The notes beneath the pieces are model-generated. The model made no database searches. It saw only the letters and a list, made by a program, of their open reading frames with translations, and was not told where the DNA came from. Below, piece by piece: positions 1 to 10,475 of a stretch of 64,000 nucleotides of DNA; positions within the stretch are counted from its first letter, which is position 1; every line of letters starts with the position of its first letter. This DNA comes from Septoria linicola (lineage: Eukaryota > Ascomycota > Dothideomycetes > Mycosphaerellales > Mycosphaerellaceae). The position numbers and the translations under genes are program-made. The stretch covers positions 1,910,001 through 1,974,000 of the forward strand of contig CP099427.1 in the NCBI GenBank assembly GCA_024114885.1, given 5' to 3'.

Positions 1-879
1 AGTAGCCTTGTTGTTACGAGCTGCTGAGCGTAAGCCCGTGTCCGCTCGATTTGTTGAATACCTCCCCATTAGTTGAAGGGCTGATTAGTCGGCCCGCACC
101 TGGAGGCGAGTGTATTGAACGACCGAGTTGATGGTTGGTAAATGAAAAGAGCCTTGGAGCTCTGCGTCTGCATGTCCGCAGTGGACGGCAGGGTCGCCCC
201 CGGAAGTCGAGACATGGCGAAAATGCGTGGCCGCGCCCACATACGATCGTGCTGGGGCGGCATGCCTTTGGCTGTTGCGTGTCCGCGGTAGACGGTAGGG
301 TCGCCCCCGGAAGCTCTGACTTGGACAGTACAGTGCGTGGAGAGGTGCCTCTGCGGCCTGGGACGGTGGGTGGGTGAGGTATATGAGTCGGTAAACTTCT
401 TGTTCTAGCACGAACGACCACAGATACGTGAAAGCTAGGCATCCCGTCCGCTCTGCCATATATAAGCACGTAATCGCTGGATTAGTACTACGGTGGGTGA
501 CCACGTGGGAATCCCCAGTGTTGTTCGTTTTGCTTTTTGCATGTCCATTCCCTGGAGTAGAAGTCGACCGTGGAGGGAGGAGTCCTCTCCTTTTACTTCG
601 TCACAGAACTCGATTTTGCATGTCCGATGTAGACGGCAGGGTCGCCCCCCGACCCTCTGACATGGAGACTTCAGCCCGATCTTCTACATACCACTCTGAT
701 GTCGGACCGCTACCACGGCATACGATAGAGCTCACGGCACTATTATAGACTCGTAGCACTCTCCTCTGCCACGTATCCCCGAACCGTCTCGATCAGAGAC
801 ACTTTCTGTTTTGAAAACGGTAGGGTCCCCCCCGGAAGCGTCGGATTTGGAGGTTGGGCCGCTCCGCCGCGACAGAGGG

Positions 880-1700
880 GAGTCCGATCGCCACGAAACT
901 TTGTAATTGAGCTCTACTGCACCTATTCAGGGCAGCGTGTGAGTTTGAGCCCGATCGCACCAGCTTTGACGAAGCTCGACCGTCGGATTTTGCTCTATAA
1001 AAATCCGACGCCTACAGGGTATTGCAGCGCGACGACGCGACCTCCGATGGAGGCCAAACTTTCAGAATAGACTACTGGCATACTATCGACAGTAACGTGC
1101 GAGTTTCAGCTCGATCGGCTGCGGTTCGACGAAAGCGTCGGATTTGACTATGGACGTGGATCCGGTACTGCAGCGGGACGGTGAGGTCTCCGATCGACGC
1201 CGAACTTCGTCGGTGATCTATTGTAGATACGTACAGTCTAGCGTGCGAGTTTCAGCTCCATCGACGCCGAATTGCAGAAGTTCAACCGTCGGATTTTGCT
1301 CTCTAAAAATCCGACGCCTATAGGGGTCTGTCGGGCGACGACGAGGTGTCCGTTCGACGCCAAACTTTCAGTGTAGTCTCCTACCGTCCTACCTCAGACG
1401 CACTGTAAATGCTAGCTCGATCGGACGTCAACTGCGCCAAACGTCGGATTTGGCTTGGCGTGAAAATCCGACGGCGGCAGGGGCCTGTAGCGCCCGCAAT
1501 TCGAGTCCGATCGAGGCCAAACTTCGTTTATAGCCTATCGTAGGTGTACTGAAGTAGACGTGCAAGTTTCACGATTAGCGGCGGCGAATTGAGCGACCTC
1601 AACCGTCGGATTTTGCCCAGTAGAAATCCGACGCCGACAGGGGTCTGTAGCGCACGTAGATGAGCTCCGATCGACGCCATACTTGGGGACAGCATTATTT
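880..1700. repeat. Degenerate ~155-bp tandem repeat with hairpins
   Basis: Units recur about every 150-162 bp. Each has an inverted repeat CGTCGGATTTT...AAAATCCGACG separated by a few bases, at 981-1010, 1287-1316, 1442-1473 and 1604-1633. A half copy lies at 1136. Between hairpins the units share a segment reading roughly GACGCCAAACTTTC and another reading GTGCGAGTTTCAGCTCGATCG. Divergence between units is high, so the array is old. Confidence 0.7.
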
Positions 1701-1875
1701 GAGGCCTACACTACTCGGCCCGTGAGTACTAGGTCGAACGGACGCGGTTTGAAAAGCGTCGGATTCTACATTTTGACCGTCGGATTTGAAAAAACGGTAG
1801 GGTCGCCCCCCGAACCGTCGGATTCGCACGGACCACCGTCGGATTTTTCCTATTCGGGGGCGTCGGATTTTGCGC

Positions 1876-1957
1876 TTTCCCCTCCCCTCCCCTCCTTCCC
1901 TTCCCTCTTCCTTCCTTTCTTTCCCTTCCCCTCCCCTCCCCTCTCTTCTCTCTCTTA
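1876..1957 (+). repeat. Polypyrimidine tract
   Basis: About 80 bases made almost only of C and T, built from CCCT, CCTT and TCTC blocks. Such mirror-like tracts can form triplex DNA and also occur in fungal promoters, but no gene start is visible just downstream. Confidence 0.8.
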
Positions 1958-2516
1958 TTTTCGCGCGCCTGCCGGCCGCTGCGCGGCCGGAGAAAAATTT
2001 TTGGCGTCGGATATCTGTCTGAAGCGTCGGACAGGGGTCGTCTTCCCCCATTCAGGCGTCGGATTTGGACGGCAGGGTCGCCCCCCGAAGCGTCGGATTT
2101 GAGAACCTCCCCTCTCTGCCGTTTTTGGGCCATTCGGCACCCTCTGGAGAGGCGTCGGATTTTGAAACGGTAGGGTCGCCCCCCGACGTCGACCGTCGGA
2201 CTCTCATTCGGGCAGGTAGGACCCTCCCGACACCTCTCGATGACGCTTGGGGTGCTGTGGGGTAGTCCGCGAGGAAGTTGACGGGCCGACACTATGTTCA
2301 GAGGCCTACTATGGGTCGGCGAGGGCCGATTGGGACCTATCGGAGACGGTTCTGCACTGGCACGAGGCCCTTTCGGGGCAGCGAGGTGGACTCGGAGGTC
2401 CGGAGAGGTCGTGGGAGGACTTGGGCAGGTAGAGTCACTTTGGGCCAGGAAATGGAGGTGGTCTCACTCGAGGTGTCAGGTCACATTATTATTTCACCCT
2501 CATTAAAAAAGACTTG

Positions 2517-2660
2517 GGGTCGGCGACGGCGAGGTGGAGGTCCCGGGGCGACGGCGAGGTCGGGAGGATTATCCTGAGGGCCGAGGGGAGGCGGATGCTC
2601 ACTTGGGGGCCGATCGGAGGCGGCGACGGCGAGGTAGGGTGGCGACGGTGAGGTAGGAAG
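2517..2660. repeat. GGCGACGGCGAGGT short repeats
   Basis: The 14-mer GGCGACGGCGAGGT or a close variant occurs four times near 2520, 2549, 2620 and 2641, embedded in purine-rich sequence. No coding region is supported here. Confidence 0.6.
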
Positions 2661-2972
2661 GTATCAGACAGCGAGCTCTGCGGGTTGGTAGGGCGGGAGG
2701 GTCGATTTTCGCTAAGTCCACAGATCGCGCGCTTTTTCGGCCCTCTCGCGAGGTGGGACCTCGCCACTTTTCAAGCTTTCACATACAAAAGTGTAGTGGT
2801 CAATAGCATCTCTACTGTCTAGTCGAGTTTGTGACGTTTGAACTAGTGGGAAGCAACGGAGATAGAGTACGACTTCTTGATAGAATCTCTGAGATTGTTT
2901 GCTATTGATTACGAATGACACAAGTGACGCTATCGTGACTCGACTCTCTACGTCGATGCCGCGAGGGGATTA

Positions 2973-4658
2973 TCAAGCCGCCGTAGCAGAGTCCGTCAGC
3001 TCACGATGCCAAATAATCTCGAAGAAGTGCTTCGCACTCGTAAATGGCTGAGCCTTGCACTCTCTCTTCCTCTCGTCCAGCCACATCGTCCATGCAGTTT
3101 CGAGCATCTTCTTGCGCTGTTCTGTACATCGTGCAAGAAGCTCGCTTACTTCAAGGCTCTCTGTTGCCCGAGTCTCTTGCGACGAAGCTGAAACGCCTTG
3201 CATACTATCATCTGGGACAGACTGATTTCGAGGAACATTTGACAGGATCTTCTTTCTTGCCGGACTGGCAGAACCGCGGAATCGCTCGAGCAGCTTCACA
3301 CGAGACTGCTCGGCACTTTGGCGTGGAACTGATGTACTTTTGTTGCGGCTTGATTGATGCTCTTGATCTGTGCGGTTTGCGGGAGATGCCAGGCCATATG
3401 GCTTGACGGGCGTCGAGGCCGACAGAGTTTCTGGACAGCCGACGTTTGTCTTTGTCGAAGCGTTGACCGGGCTTGACCACTCAGCTGGGCCTCCAATTGA
3501 GTTGCTGGCAAACGTATCCTCCCACGCCCCGTGCCACCAAGGAAGCTCGAATGTGTGATTCTCTGTGTTCAGCTTGATTAGCTTGCTTGCGGGACCGCTC
3601 TCTGCTCCGGTGTCTGCATCCGAAGTCGATCGCTTTGCTGCGTGGTTCGAGTCGGTTGCACGAACACGCTTGTTTGAAGTGCGGCTACCTGCTTGAACGC
3701 GAGTGATAGGTGCAACAGTTGAATGCTCTCGTTCAATCGATGCGCAATTGTCCACTCGATCTGAGTGCGCTGACATCAGGCAAAGTTCCACACCATGTCG
3801 CAAGCAGAAACTCACTGCTTCCGCTCAAAGAACACTTCGACATCCGCCCTGACAGGCTGCAATTGGTGCAAGCTGAGTTTAGAGCCAAATGGTATCGATC
3901 GACAACGCACCTACGCAATGCTCCTTCACGATGATAGTGAGTACAAGCCACTGCGAGATTGGTGTTATCTTTCGTCATCACCTACCATCTCCATTTCTGC
4001 AGTGATTGCAAGGCTTCAGTAGTGCATTGCCAGTCCGATGAATTGACAAGATCCGACGATGCTCGTGGCGCGCGCTGGCGAGCGACATGTTGATAACGTT
4101 GCGCTTGTTGATAAAGTGCTTGCGAAAAATGAGAAGGTTACGCGTTGGATAGTCCAGATAGGCTACCCATATCGGTGTCTTTCCTTTGTACCATCTTCCG
4201 GAACCCGACTGCAATAGGGCTTTCAACTTTGTGACAAAGCTCTCGGTATAGTCATGCATGTTTGATGCTGGGGTGAATGAGGCGAACGGCAAGTCGGCTG
4301 CCACAGCATCACCTGCAGTTTCGGGCGGAAGTGAACCAGATTCAAAGTCCTCAATAAGCTCGTCGGCCGTTCCTGTTAGGTCGATTTGCTGGTGCCAGCT
4401 GTCTTGCCAGTGCACAGTAATCAATCCGCCACTGCGCGGATGGCAGTCCTCTATGTCATACTCATGGCCATCAACTGATGCATAGGACGTGCCATCGTCG
4501 CGCAGAAGCACATCTCCTCGGTCCAGAGTTGAATGGTTCCACTTTACTCGGAAGAACGTCTGCCCATCTTCGATTTTCTTGTCGACAACTTGATCTACTG
4601 ACCACAGCGACGGGTTGATTCTGGCTACACCACGGCCAGACAAACGCGAAGGCGCCAT
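2973..4658 (-). CDS. Chromo-like / Cys-cluster protein, paralogue A
   Basis: Model of three exons: 4658-3986, 3923-3816 and 3760-2973 (522 aa), with introns of 62 and 55 nt that have GT/AG ends and keep the frame. The ATG at 4658 is the first one upstream of the conserved region. Residues about 18-50 (WSVDQVVDKK...FFRVKW) resemble a chromodomain core, followed by a second block with HWQDSW. Next come LIFRKHFIN and a zinc-type cluster, CNHCRNGDG, then RRCV and ACTNC. The two halves of the cluster are joined only after removing intron 1, which supports the model. The C-terminal end (ELLARC... and IIWHREL) matches the ends of the proteins at 7880-9732 and 14417-16611. The Cys cluster recalls the fungal DUF3716 family from memory; function unknown. 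A chromatin-binding or transposon-derived role is inference. Confidence 0.75.
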
Positions 4659-4928
4659 CCTCGAAGAAGAAGAACGGAGCCAGGAGAGTAGTGTTCTTTG
4701 TGTCAGTCACGCTTCCGCTTCCGACGTAGGTGCGCAACATGATCAAAGATGAGGTGGTTGAGAAGTCGGAAATGAGATGCAAGGTACAAAGCCTAACTGT
4801 CCGGGTATGCATGCTTTGGAAAACGCAGAATTCGTCGCATCTGCTCCTCAACGTGACAAGCTCGCAGGCTGGCTGCTCCAGCTGCAACAAGAATTGAAAC
4901 AGGTGTCAGGTCAGTCAGACACATCAAG

Positions 4929-6326
4929 ATGAGCGAACTGCGTGGCAGACCATCAGCCAGACCGGCCATGGCTCCTGAAAGGCTTCTCTCAGCTGAGCGA
5001 TTTCGTGAACGATTCCTGGCAATTTGGCATGCGACGACTGCCACGAATATGTCATTGAGCGTGCCAGAGTCGATTTGCTATAGGACCAGTCCAGTCATGC
5101 CGGAAGCAAGTTCCCACATGCCATCATCTCAGAGAGCAACAGAGGATGATCAGACGTCTCAGCAAGCAGGCGGCCATGAGTCCTACGATGAGCTGTACAG
5201 GCTCACTCCAGAATTCAGTAGGCGAGAGCAGCATTTGACCCTGCCAAAAGGCCTCGAGCGCACACCTGATGCAGCCGCAGTTGAGGGCACCAACATGTTC
5301 ACCCACTCTTGCGGTGCTCGCTTGGATGGCCATTTTCAAGACATGCCATCGGATGCGGAGGTGCGGGATGGCCAGATGTCAGAGCACAGGAACAATCAAT
5401 GCGGTTCAGCAGGGCTGAAACGACGTCACTCCAGTCCAGCTGACAGACGCGGTGCGCCTGGAATCTCAGTGACCCAGGACAAAGTCGGCGATCCTTTCGG
5501 TCAAGACTTTGTGGGGCCAAGATTGCCAAAGATGCCATCGAAGTCGACTTGCATGCACAACGGCGATAGGCAGGCGAAAGCAGCCAACTACGACGCATTG
5601 ATCAAACACGAAGGCTCGATGAATGTCGAACTCAGCGACAATTCAATCGTCGGCCACGCTCGTTCCATTCATCGTGACAAAGTTCAAACAAGTCCGAGCA
5701 AAGTGTCACAAGCAGCCTGTTCTTCTCCCATATTGATCCACCTCCCAAGGACGGCCAGCGATCCAAGACGCCTCTTCTTCGTGTTCAACATGTCCAACGA
5801 GGATCTCACAACCAGACCGAGCACGACACAGCACATGCTAGATGTGGCATGCAGACAGGCATACGCAGACAGAGCTGTGCTGGAATGCACAGAGCATGAT
5901 GAGCGGCTCTTTTCTGTTGTGTTCAAGTCGGCGAGGCAGGCGAGGAAGATGGAAGGCACGCAAATCATGCTGAATGGGAGCTTGATAGGAGCAGAGTTTT
6001 GTCCACCAAACCGGCCGTGCAACTTCTTCTGGACCGGAAACGCAGTGGATCTCAGCGACGGAGAGGTCGTGTCTGCCGTAAGCTCGGCTTTCCCAGATCT
6101 CCAATGGCGTCCACTCCTGTACAAGCAAAGCAATGAGACCGTGCTGGAATATGTACTGTTCTTCCAGCCATGTCCAGGGCTCTTGCGATTGTGTCTGCAA
6201 ATACGGCGAGGCGAAGGCGAAACAATGAAGCTGTGGTTCCGTCCAAAAGTCCCCCGTAGCCAGTGTCGTATGTGCTATGAGACGCATCCTGCCAGATGTT
6301 ACCGGCGAGCCAAACGTCTGCTGTAG
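4929..6326 (+). CDS. ORF1/gag-like protein with zinc knuckle
   Basis: Single-exon frame of 465 aa starting at an ATG at 4929. The first ~270 residues are polar and low in structure. From about residue 285 there is a folded region (RRLFFVFNMSNED ... VVFKSARQARKMEG ... EVVSAVSSAF ... LEYVLFFQP) followed by a C-terminal Cys/His knuckle, CRMCYETHPARC. The order of a nucleic-acid-binding fold then a CCHC-like knuckle is that of LINE ORF1 or gag-like proteins. The protein at 19051-21038 shows the same pattern and similar block spacing. No reverse transcriptase follows on this strand, so this looks like a stand-alone, possibly domesticated gene. The frame just after the stop (6330-6400) could encode a further CxxC pair, so the 3' end may be truncated by a frameshift. 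Function not known. Confidence 0.6.
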   Translation: MSELRGRPSARPAMAPERLLSAERFRERFLAIWHATTATNMSLSVPESICYRTSPVMPEASSHMPSSQRATEDDQTSQQAGGHESYDELYRLTPEFSRREQHLTLPKGLERTPDAAAVEGTNMFTHSCGARLDGHFQDMPSDAEVRDGQMSEHRNNQCGSAGLKRRHSSPADRRGAPGISVTQDKVGDPFGQDFVGPRLPKMPSKSTCMHNGDRQAKAANYDALIKHEGSMNVELSDNSIVGHARSIHRDKVQTSPSKVSQAACSSPILIHLPRTASDPRRLFFVFNMSNEDLTTRPSTTQHMLDVACRQAYADRAVLECTEHDERLFSVVFKSARQARKMEGTQIMLNGSLIGAEFCPPNRPCNFFWTGNAVDLSDGEVVSAVSSAFPDLQWRPLLYKQSNETVLEYVLFFQPCPGLLRLCLQIRRGEGETMKLWFRPKVPRSQCRMCYETHPARCYRRAKRLL

Positions 6327-6421
6327 ATCTTGTTGCGGCGAGCTCGTGCAGTATGCCAAGAAAGGCCTGATTGATGGGCAAGCAGGTCTGCGTCTGCTGC
6401 TAGGCGGCAACTGTCTATATT

Positions 6422-7357
6422 CTAGAAAAACGGGCTCTTTACTGCATTGGGCCGTACTCTTGATCGCGTGGAAATCCGAGTACAACTTCGATCAGCTTTG
6501 TGCACAGAACCCTTGTCTTTGGCCGTAGACCTTGTGTTGTCGGTTTCTGTTAGCTGTACTTCCGGAGGCGCCAGCTTCTGCAGGATTTCGTGCTCAGTCA
6601 ACAGATCGGCGCCTGCAGTGCTGGCCGCAGCGATGTTTCCGTCATGCAATTGGGCAAGGAGTGCTTCCCACTGCTCGGTCTGCGGCAAAGTGAGCTTGCT
6701 CCAAATCAGACTAGCTTGCTCATAGTTCATTGCGAGCTTCGGAAGCGCGTGGCGCAGGTGATGGAAGTAGAGCTCAATGGGTAATGAGAACGCTCTTCTG
6801 GCTAGAACTTTCCTCTGGTCCAGATCAGAAGATGCAAAGGTCTCCAAGTCAAGCTCTCGCAGCTTCGCGGCCGGTGCAATGAGGCGCGGCGTTGCCAGGA
6901 CTGGCTGTTTCAGTTTGGAACGCTTGCTGGCAGGATCTGCAGCATCACTTGCGCCGTCCAACGTGTGACCTCGCTTCGTCAGATTCGGAGATGCCGTTGA
7001 CGGTCTCTCGCTCATGCTTTGCGATGGTTGCGCCGCCTTGGGAGTCGAGGCAAGATTCACATCGTCACCACTGCCATCACTGAGGAGAGGAGCTAACACC
7101 ATTGACGCAAGCTCGCGTAGCTGTTCAACCACGGTCTGTTCCTGGCTCTGATCTGCTCCAGCTTTTCTCAAATTGATGCGGATGGTATCCAAGCAGGCTG
7201 AAGAAGTGCCTGTCGTTTGGCAAAGAATCTGGTGAGAGACAGCATGGCACAAGGTCTTCTTCAGAGCGAGGTTGAAGAAGCACGTGCCTGGTTGCTGTTG
7301 AGCAAGTAGCTGCATTGAGGTTTGGACGTCTCGATTGCTTGCATAATCTGTTGCCAT
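6422..7357 (-). CDS. Hypothetical protein (311 aa)
   Basis: Uninterrupted frame beginning at the ATG at 7357 (MATDYASNRD). Residues 1-90 are mixed helical. Residues about 95-155 are Ser/Pro/Lys-rich with a basic patch (KRSKLKQ) that could be a nuclear signal. Residues about 170-270 are likely helical (FSLPIELYFHHLRHALPKL, then QASLIWSKLTLPQTEQWEAL). The C-terminus is basic. I do not recognise a family. It lies convergent to the ORF1-like gene upstream, with about 95 bp between stops, inside the block of transposon-related genes. Confidence 0.55.
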   Translation of the reverse strand: MATDYASNRDVQTSMQLLAQQQPGTCFFNLALKKTLCHAVSHQILCQTTGTSSACLDTIRINLRKAGADQSQEQTVVEQLRELASMVLAPLLSDGSGDDVNLASTPKAAQPSQSMSERPSTASPNLTKRGHTLDGASDAADPASKRSKLKQPVLATPRLIAPAAKLRELDLETFASSDLDQRKVLARRAFSLPIELYFHHLRHALPKLAMNYEQASLIWSKLTLPQTEQWEALLAQLHDGNIAAASTAGADLLTEHEILQKLAPPEVQLTETDNTRSTAKDKGSVHKADRSCTRISTRSRVRPNAVKSPFF

Positions 7358-7879
7358 GATCTGCACACACTCAGTATTTACCTCTCACAAGACGGAGAAG
7401 TGTGAAGTACTTCGAAAGATGGCGTGACAGATAGGCTCTTTCGCCTGGGGCTTACATCCTGTATTTTCGTATCATCGCAATGTGCTTGTACGCGTCCTCG
7501 TTCTTGTAGCTCCAATTTCAGCTTGTCGTGTAACTCGGCGTGATGGCTGGCCTCTTGGCCGTTTGTCGTATTCGCCATGCTGTGTGTCGCTTGCAGCAAT
7601 GTAGCTACAATTGTGCTCTGCAACACGAGCAGCCGCGGTCAGGCATCTTGAGTGTGTATCGTTCTCGCGATACAGAAAGTGCGACACCGCCTCTGGCTTT
7701 GGCTTCAGCGGCTCAAATTGCCGACAAGGACTTCCAAGCCTTGTCCATGCATTCGACAAAGGCTGATACAAGGAGGGGCTCTTCGTTTGAATAGGGACCT
7801 CACAATTGACGAGGTGGTCTGAAAAGGCGCTGTGTCGCATGCTGGCAAGCTCTTGTCTGTATCCCGCGAGCACACTCCA
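7358..7879. other. Intergenic, shared upstream region
   Basis: Lies between the divergent genes at 6422-7357 and 7880-9732. A long open frame on the minus strand (7472-7987) overlaps the start of the next gene and has no ATG with coding character, so I treat it as non-coding. Confidence 0.5.
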
Positions 7880-9732
7880 ATGTCCAGACAAACCACTCCT
7901 GGTCACCGGCATCCACAACTTCGCAAATGGCCAGTGTCCGCAATCTCCGACAAGCGGTATACCGACGAGGGTGCGATTGAGCTGCAAGCGGAATGGGAAC
8001 CTACAATAGTGCGCTCGTCACAGGTCTCGACCGACGAAGATAATGTCGTTCGGGCAGAATTCGAGGGCGATCGCATATCGGGTGTGAGGAGACATTTCCG
8101 GAGCGGCCTGCATCCAGAAACTGGCGAAGAGTTGTCGACGGTCGAGTGGAAGCCAAGTTGGTATGTCGGACACGGAGCTGGCATGTGCACTGGACTGACG
8201 AAGCTCGCTGCAGGAGGAGCGTATGGGCGTTGGCGGGAGCTCAGGATGTCATCGCCGACTACCACGATCAACACCCAGAGGATGTGAGGAGAAAGGAAGG
8301 CGAGTGGTGGCGCCGGTCAGACCTCGGACCGTCAATCATGGTTGCTGAAGGTGAAGCTGGCCCAGGCAAGGCATTGAATCTGAATGGTCACCATCTAGTG
8401 CCAGAAAAAGGCGACTACACTCTCACAGTGGCGTCACATTTCTTCGGTGAGTTGAACGGGCTTGCTTCTGCCGCCTCCGTGCGGTACTTGAACATGCCAG
8501 TCAGGCAAAGGCTCATTTTCTCCGATCAATATCTCGAAACATTTAGGACTGGCAAGAAAAGGGGCATCAATCTTCGTACTAATCTGCGCCTGATGCTGGT
8601 GTATGTCACTGGTTTGGCCAGAGCGACCGATATGTGCTCACGCTGTGAAGAAGGCAATGGCCCATTCCCGAAGTGGTATGTCCAGATTCAGGATGCTTCT
8701 AAACTTTTTGCTGACTGCGGCACAGTGTGATAGATGACTCTGTTGCCATGGGAGTATGTGTCAACTGTGCGATCTCAGTATCCGAAAGCTCCAACTGTGA
8801 GTTTTGGCATCACAATCGCAGATCTCTGAGGCCGTCGGTCTGGAACCCAGCCGGCCTCGCTACCGCAGAAGAGGATGAGGAGCAGGATCAGGAAAACGAT
8901 GACGAGCTGCACGTGGATGGTGACTTTGGCGTAGCACCTGGTGCGCAGAGTGCCGAAGGCAACAGAAACTCGTCGCCCGGCCTGTTCGTGACTCCGGAGC
9001 CGGAAGATGGACTTGATGTCTCGCCGAAAATTGGCCATGGCAGTCGTGGCCAGCCGGGAAGGAGCATCATCACAAATACGTCAAGGAGTTCTGTGACTGC
9101 AGGGCGAGCCGAGCGGTCATCCCGATACGCAACACCTGTTTCACGAGCATCGCCTAACCTAGATCGTGTTGTCAAGCCTGCAAAAGTCAGTGAAGTCCAG
9201 CTGAAGGTAGAGAGTCCAGTGTATGTGTGCTTGTCATCCTGATCGCAGTTTCGAACCTAGCTGACAGCCCTGCAGTACCCGTGACAGTGGGAAAGGCAGC
9301 AAAGCGCCTCGTTCATCAAGACCGAAACGGCAGAAGCGCAGTATAACATGGATTGCGAAGCACAAAGCTTGTACCAGCACCCACTTTGGTCGTCCATGTC
9401 AAGACCAGGCTGTTGGTGGTTCGCGGGCTGGAACCGATGAACCAGTCCTTGTCCATCGCGGACGCGCTTTCAAGTATGCAGAAGCAACACCAGAAGAGAT
9501 CGATGACATCCTCAGCTATTGCCCGTGCGATCAAGCCGAAGAGTTCGAGAGGATGTGGCAGGTGTACGTGGACATGGTGAAGGAAGAGCAGACGAGCATC
9601 GAGGAAGTGCTCAGCAAAGAAGAATGCCTGTCAAAGGTCTGGTATCAAGAGCTCAACCAGGCTGTGAAGCTGTTCTGCCCGGCGCCCGGACAGCTTCGGC
9701 CAGGCGCGCCTGAGTGTATTGAGTTGGACTGA
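7880..9732 (+). CDS. Chromo-like / Cys-cluster protein, paralogue B
   Basis: Four exons: 7880-8160, 8214-8675, 8726-9220 and 9276-9732 (564 aa). The introns are 53, 50 and 55 nt, with GTATGT donors and CTGAC branch sites. Splicing restores three family blocks that are broken in the raw frames: VEWKPSWRSVWALAGA across intron 1, CSRCEEGNGPFPKCV...CVNC across intron 2, and the C-terminal domain across intron 3 (PVLVHRGRAFKYAEATPEE, then KVWYQELNQAV). The blocks line up with paralogue C at 14417-16611 (KDSWRPVWMLGGA, SVPKC-type cluster, ASPEEVRYVISQC). The middle is Glu/Asp-rich, then Ser/Arg-rich with a basic stretch RPKRQKR. Function unknown. The start is the first ATG in frame; upstream there is only a GTG. 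Confidence 0.8.
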
Positions 9733-9833
9733 TTCATGGGGAAGCTATGCTGAAGATACGGCATTGCGATGCCAATCTGGTACGCCAAGCCAATGTTGTG
9801 CAGCTCGTCGTCCTCGCGCAGTGTTCACACTAT

Positions 9834-10475
9834 CTATTTCGGTGAACGGTTGTCGTCGGCAGAAGCTGCGACTTTCGAGAAGGCGATGGGCAAGTTCATT
9901 GTAACGTGCTGTGGCTCGTGAAGGTCATCCCTTTCGCCCGCCAGGCATATCCTGTGTCGTCCGCTCGTACTGCTCGCGCAGAAAACAGAGCTGTTCGTCT
10001 TGAGATCAATCACGGCCATTCGATTGTCTTGACGCAGTTTCAACTTCCAGCCTTGCCGTTCGAGATTCGGGATGGACAATCCGTTGCAGTTCGCGGATGG
10101 AATATGTAGGATGCCGCAAAGGGCAGCATACTCTACGCGAGGGTGTCCCAGCTGCTTTTTCCAATTGATTTGGACTGTGCCTCTACCAAGCACTTGTACC
10201 CTGGATCCATCTGCTTTGCAGGCGTAGGTATCTTGTAGAGGGTGATAGTCCGAGAAGAGACTACGGTCTCTGCAAAAGTGGACGTTGCCTGAATGCAGTC
10301 GCCAGTCATTCGACGCTGGACATCGCAACTGTTCGATGTCGAGTCGCGCCACGTCACTGTCGCGCAGCTGGGCCCGCAAAAGGTCGTTCGATTGTTCAAG
10401 AGTCTGTTTCTCCTCTCTGAGCTCGCCGATCAATTCACGAAAATACTGCTCCTCATTCCGGCGGACCTCGAGCAA
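9834..10475 (-). CDS. Copia-type retropepsin-like protein, catalytic Asp replaced (5' end unresolved)
   Basis: The readable frame of ~213 codons opens with a coiled-coil-like stretch (EEQYFRELIGELREEKQTLEQ). It then follows the layout of the protease/beta-barrel region of Ty1/copia Pol: W.L.SG...F..DRSLFSDYHPL, then ADGSRVQVLGRGTVQINW, then ILHIPSANCNGLSI. In copia elements the first motif is DSG; here it reads HSG (RLHSGNVHF), so the catalytic Asp is lost. No integrase or reverse transcriptase follows. The same frame stays open upstream to about 10658 but has no ATG. Frames at 10477-10765 (with CHNCG) suggest one or more 5' exons that I could not join. Known: this fold is widespread as a stand-alone fungal protein. 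Inferred: a domesticated, non-proteolytic copy. Confidence 0.55.
   Translation of the reverse strand: MLEVRRNEEQYFRELIGELREEKQTLEQSNDLLRAQLRDSDVARLDIEQLRCPASNDWRLHSGNVHFCRDRSLFSDYHPLQDTYACKADGSRVQVLGRGTVQINWKKQLGHPRVEYAALCGILHIPSANCNGLSIPNLERQGWKLKLRQDNRMAVIDLKTNSSVFCASSTSGRHRICLAGERDDLHEPQHVTMNLPIAFSKVAASADDNRSPK

Larger units (their letters stand above)
185..2185. repeat. Dispersed GC-rich motif, seven copies
   Basis: A motif of about 17-20 bp, ACGGYAGGGTCGCCCC plus further C residues, recurs near 185, 292, 633, 817, 1794, 2069 and 2167. It is often followed by GGAAG or CGAAGCGTCGGATTT. The decamer CGTCGGATTT also recurs many times between 1136 and 2165. No convincing gene lies in 1-2700: open frames here are short and run through the repeats. 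The block is GC-rich and shows none of the CpA/TpG loss seen at the right end of the window. Confidence 0.75.

Noticed and set aside
7472..7987. 171-codon minus-strand frame
   Set aside because: Overlaps the start of paralogue B and has no conserved segment.
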